This document shows, in pieces, positions 5,413 to 7,334 of a DNA stretch of 7,334 nucleotides (positions are counted from its first letter, which is position 1; the number at the start of each line of letters is the position of its first letter). Where the stretch lies: positions 1 to 7,334 of the forward strand of contig RZYK01000095.1 in assembly GCA_009930355.1 (NCBI GenBank). The letters run 5' to 3'. The DNA comes from Campylobacterota bacterium (GTDB lineage Bacteria > Campylobacterota > Campylobacteria > Campylobacterales > Sulfurospirillaceae). The notes under the pieces are model-generated. The model was not told the DNA's origin. It worked only from the letters and a program-made list of their open reading frames with translations, and did not search any database. The translations under genes were made by a program, and so were the position numbers.

Positions 5413-6982
5413 TAATTTGTTTAATCATTAACTGAGGGGTCACTAACCCTCGATAATCGTTGCGTGAAAGCGTAAATAAAACATCAACCCGATCACCTTG
5501 CCTGATCTTAACATCGTAATTAAAGAACAGAGCCTCAAGAGCATTGCTTCCTTCTTGTAAAATTAATTTAAGATGTTGTCCTTCTTTTCCAATGAGACGA
5601 TCTACTTTAACGACAATATCCCGTAATAAAAAACTCGGCTTTGGATTTTTTTGCCCATAAGGTTCTTGATTTTCTAAAATTTCTAAGAGTTCAAAATCAA
5701 TCTGATCTGCACTAATTTCACCCAAAAGATCATCGTCTACTTCAAGCTCTTCTTTACTCAACATACTTGATGCTTCAACCAATTTCTCTTTAAAATATTG
5801 CAAATGTTGTACTTCAATAGAAACACCTGCAGCACCCTTATGCCCACCATAACCAAGTAAAATTTTCTCTTGCGCTCGAATCAATTCTAAGATATTAATT
5901 GCCCCAACACCACGCGCACTTCCTTTGGCTTTTTCATCTTTAATAGAAAAAACAATGGCGGGTTTTTTAAAGCGTTTGGAGAGCCTAGAAGCCACTATTC
6001 CAACAATCCCTTCATGCCACTCTTCGCCCCACACCACAATGATATTTTCATCTTCCCTCACATGCGGGAGTGTAGATTCAAACAAAAGGCGCTCTTCATC
6101 TTTGCGTGCTTCATTCAATGAAACTATATAATCCAAACGTTTTAAAGCATCATCAACGCTCTTGGATTTAATAAATTCGTAGGAAAACTTAGCATCTTCC
6201 ATACGTCCAGAACTGTTAATCAATGGGGCTATTAAAAAAGAGATGTCATCACTTTCAAATGCATTCTTTCCATAATATTGTTTAATCGCTTCAAATGCAG
6301 GACGCTTTGAACGATTAAGTTCAGCAATTCCTTTTTTAACCATCACGCGATTCATACCTACGAGCTCCATCATATCTGCCATAATGGCAATGCAGAGCAA
6401 GTCTAAAAAAGAGGAGAGATTATACTCAATGCCAAGCTCTTCTTTAAGCGCTGCCACCAAATACCACGCTACTTGTGCCCCACAAATCTCACAATAAGGA
6501 AAAGAACAATCTTCTTGTTTTGGATTGACAATTGCATACGCTTCAGGCAAAACATCAGGGACACTGTGATGATCCGTAATAATCAGATCAATGCCTTGTT
6601 CTTTACAAATACGAGCTGCTTCAATAGCTGAAATGCCATTATCAACCGTAATAATTACTTGAGCATCTAGTTTGACGACAATATCAGGATTGAGACCATA
6701 CCCATCCGTAAAGCGATTGGGGATAACTAACGTATAATCAACCCCTAAATCATCAAAAAATTGGCTTAGAATAACCGAAGAGATAACACCATCGACATCA
6801 TAATCGCCTACAATTGCAATGCGCTCACCCTTGTGTATGCCATGCACAATCCGTTTGGAAGCTTTAGCAATATCTTTTAAAGAGGAGGGGTTTGGAATCT
6901 CATTTAAACGGGTACAATCATCTTGTTCAAACCTGCTTTGAAGAATCCGTTTTATTTCCTCTTTGGTGAGCAACTTAGCCAT
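5399..6982 (-). CDS. recJ: Single-stranded-DNA-specific 5'-3' exonuclease RecJ
   Basis: RecJ degrades single-stranded DNA 5' to 3' with Mn/Mg in recombination, mismatch and excision repair. The DHH phosphoesterase motifs are intact: GDYDVDG (59-65), TVDNG (112-116), ITDHHS (135-140) with the DHH triad 137-139, NPKQEDC (153-159) and IMADMMELVGMNR (200-212). The DHHA1 domain follows, with SSGRMEDAK (258-266), HEGIVGIVASRL (323-334) and GYGGHKGAAG (377-386). The remaining ~140 residues match the C-terminal OB-fold region. At 527 aa it is shorter than E. coli RecJ (577 aa), as I recall for Campylobacterota. Its ATG overlaps the end of pyrG by 8 bp and no Shine-Dalgarno is visible upstream, so translation is probably coupled to pyrG. 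Confidence 0.97.
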   Translation of the reverse strand: MAKLLTKEEIKRILQSRFEQDDCTRLNEIPNPSSLKDIAKASKRIVHGIHKGERIAIVGDYDVDGVISSVILSQFFDDLGVDYTLVIPNRFTDGYGLNPDIVVKLDAQVIITVDNGISAIEAARICKEQGIDLIITDHHSVPDVLPEAYAIVNPKQEDCSFPYCEICGAQVAWYLVAALKEELGIEYNLSSFLDLLCIAIMADMMELVGMNRVMVKKGIAELNRSKRPAFEAIKQYYGKNAFESDDISFLIAPLINSSGRMEDAKFSYEFIKSKSVDDALKRLDYIVSLNEARKDEERLLFESTLPHVREDENIIVVWGEEWHEGIVGIVASRLSKRFKKPAIVFSIKDEKAKGSARGVGAINILELIRAQEKILLGYGGHKGAAGVSIEVQHLQYFKEKLVEASSMLSKEELEVDDDLLGEISADQIDFELLEILENQEPYGQKNPKPSFLLRDIVVKVDRLIGKEGQHLKLILQEGSNALEALFFNYDVKIRQGDRVDVLFTLSRNDYRGLVTPQLMIKQIIKKR

Positions 6983-7334
6983 TTTGACGTTGAATCAACG
7001 CCGCTTTAGCAAACGCTAAAATGGTCTTGTTCGGATTGGTTAAACGTGAGGTAAATTCAGGGTGAAACTGAACCCCTAAAAACCATGGATGACCCTTAAG
7101 CTCCACTGCTTCAATTAAGCCATCACTCTCACCGCTCACAATCAATCCCTCGTTTTCAAACGCCGTACGATAGGCAGGGTTAGCTTCATAACGATGACGG
7201 TGACGCTCACGGATGCTCTTTTCGCCCGCATAAACATCTCTCAGTAAAGAACCTGCTTTGGTTTCACACGCATAGCCACCCAAACGCATCGTACCCCCTA
7301 AAGGGCTTTGAAACGTACGTAGCTGTTTTTGACC
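6975..7334 (-). CDS. pyrG: CTP synthase, C-terminal part (gene continues beyond the window)
   Basis: CTP synthase converts UTP to CTP using ATP and glutamine. Only the last 119 residues are present, all within the glutamine amidotransferase domain. GGTMRLGGYAC, SIRERHRHRYEANP and VQFHPEFTSR are hallmark segments. In the last, His and Glu of HPE are two of the three catalytic-triad residues; the catalytic cysteine lies outside the window. The gene ends with TAA at 6975-6977, overlapping the recJ start by 8 bp. The pyrG-recJ pair is, from memory, a recurring order in Campylobacterota. Supplying CTP links loosely in theme to the nucleotide reductases opposite, but the two strands are separate transcription units. 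Confidence 0.97.
   Translation of the reverse strand, partial: GQKQLRTFQSPLGGTMRLGGYACETKAGSLLRDVYAGEKSIRERHRHRYEANPAYRTAFENEGLIVSGESDGLIEAVELKGHPWFLGVQFHPEFTSRLTNPNKTILAFAKAALIQRQNG
6988..7000. repeat. 13-bp palindrome just upstream of recJ
   Basis: CGTTGA-A-TCAACG is a perfect inverted repeat with a single central base. It lies in the last codons of pyrG, immediately upstream of the recJ ATG on the minus strand, where a ribosome-binding site would normally be. It may be coincidental coding sequence or a small structure affecting recJ initiation. Confidence 0.25.

Noticed and set aside
5925..6131. Plus-strand open frame of 68 codons opposite recJ
   Set aside because: It is a shadow of the recJ DHHA1-domain coding, with no support of its own.
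1..7334. CRISPR array, tRNA/rRNA, insertion sequence or prophage genes
   Set aside because: I saw no regularly spaced repeats, cloverleaf-like segments, transposase or integrase motifs, or terminal inverted repeats anywhere in the window.

Overview
The window looks like a densely packed, moderately AT-rich chromosomal segment from a Campylobacterota (epsilonproteobacterial) species. A Sulfurospirillum-like or related free-living, oxygen-flexible member is my best guess. The grounds are the style of the proteins (Pcm, RecJ and PyrG resemble that phylum by memory), the pyrG-recJ gene pair, the T-rich/extended -10 promoter, and the absence of long intergenic gaps. I ran no database search.

Layout. 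Plus strand, 11-5391: a block of ribonucleotide reduction genes, then two housekeeping enzymes. First is nrdD (class III anaerobic ribonucleoside-triphosphate reductase, 702 aa). Then comes a 54-aa ORF (2116-2280) that carries the glycyl-radical motif missing from that NrdD. Then nrdG (the radical-SAM activase), nrdB (class Ia diiron beta subunit), a carbon-nitrogen hydrolase and pcm (protein-L-isoaspartate methyltransferase). Minus strand, 5399-7334: the 3' part of pyrG (CTP synthase) followed by recJ, converging on pcm. The two blocks meet at a 9-bp inverted repeat that probably works as a shared bidirectional terminator.

Main result. The anaerobic reductase is a two-piece enzyme at the gene level. 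The large ORF stops just after its zinc-site cysteines. The glycyl-radical tail, with its RVMGY core and SFNVGK segment, is a separate small ORF with its own Shine-Dalgarno and an ATGA overlap. This resembles the spare-part logic of GrcA/YfiD for pyruvate formate-lyase, but built into the operon. NrdG would install the radical on this separate peptide, which would have to dock onto NrdD. I do not know whether this split is already described for the phylum.

Regulation. nrdB has an extended -10 promoter that uses the nrdG stop codon, followed at once by an 8-bp inverted repeat that pairs with the nrdB ribosome-binding site. Read-through mRNA from the anaerobic genes could mask that site, while mRNA started at nrdB's own promoter would lack the left arm and leave it open. 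Two 12- to 14-bp perfect palindromes lie in the 3' end of nrdG, 45 bp apart. The nrdA gene for the class Ia alpha subunit is not in the window. All genes are tightly packed, and no stretch over 300 bases lacks a gene.
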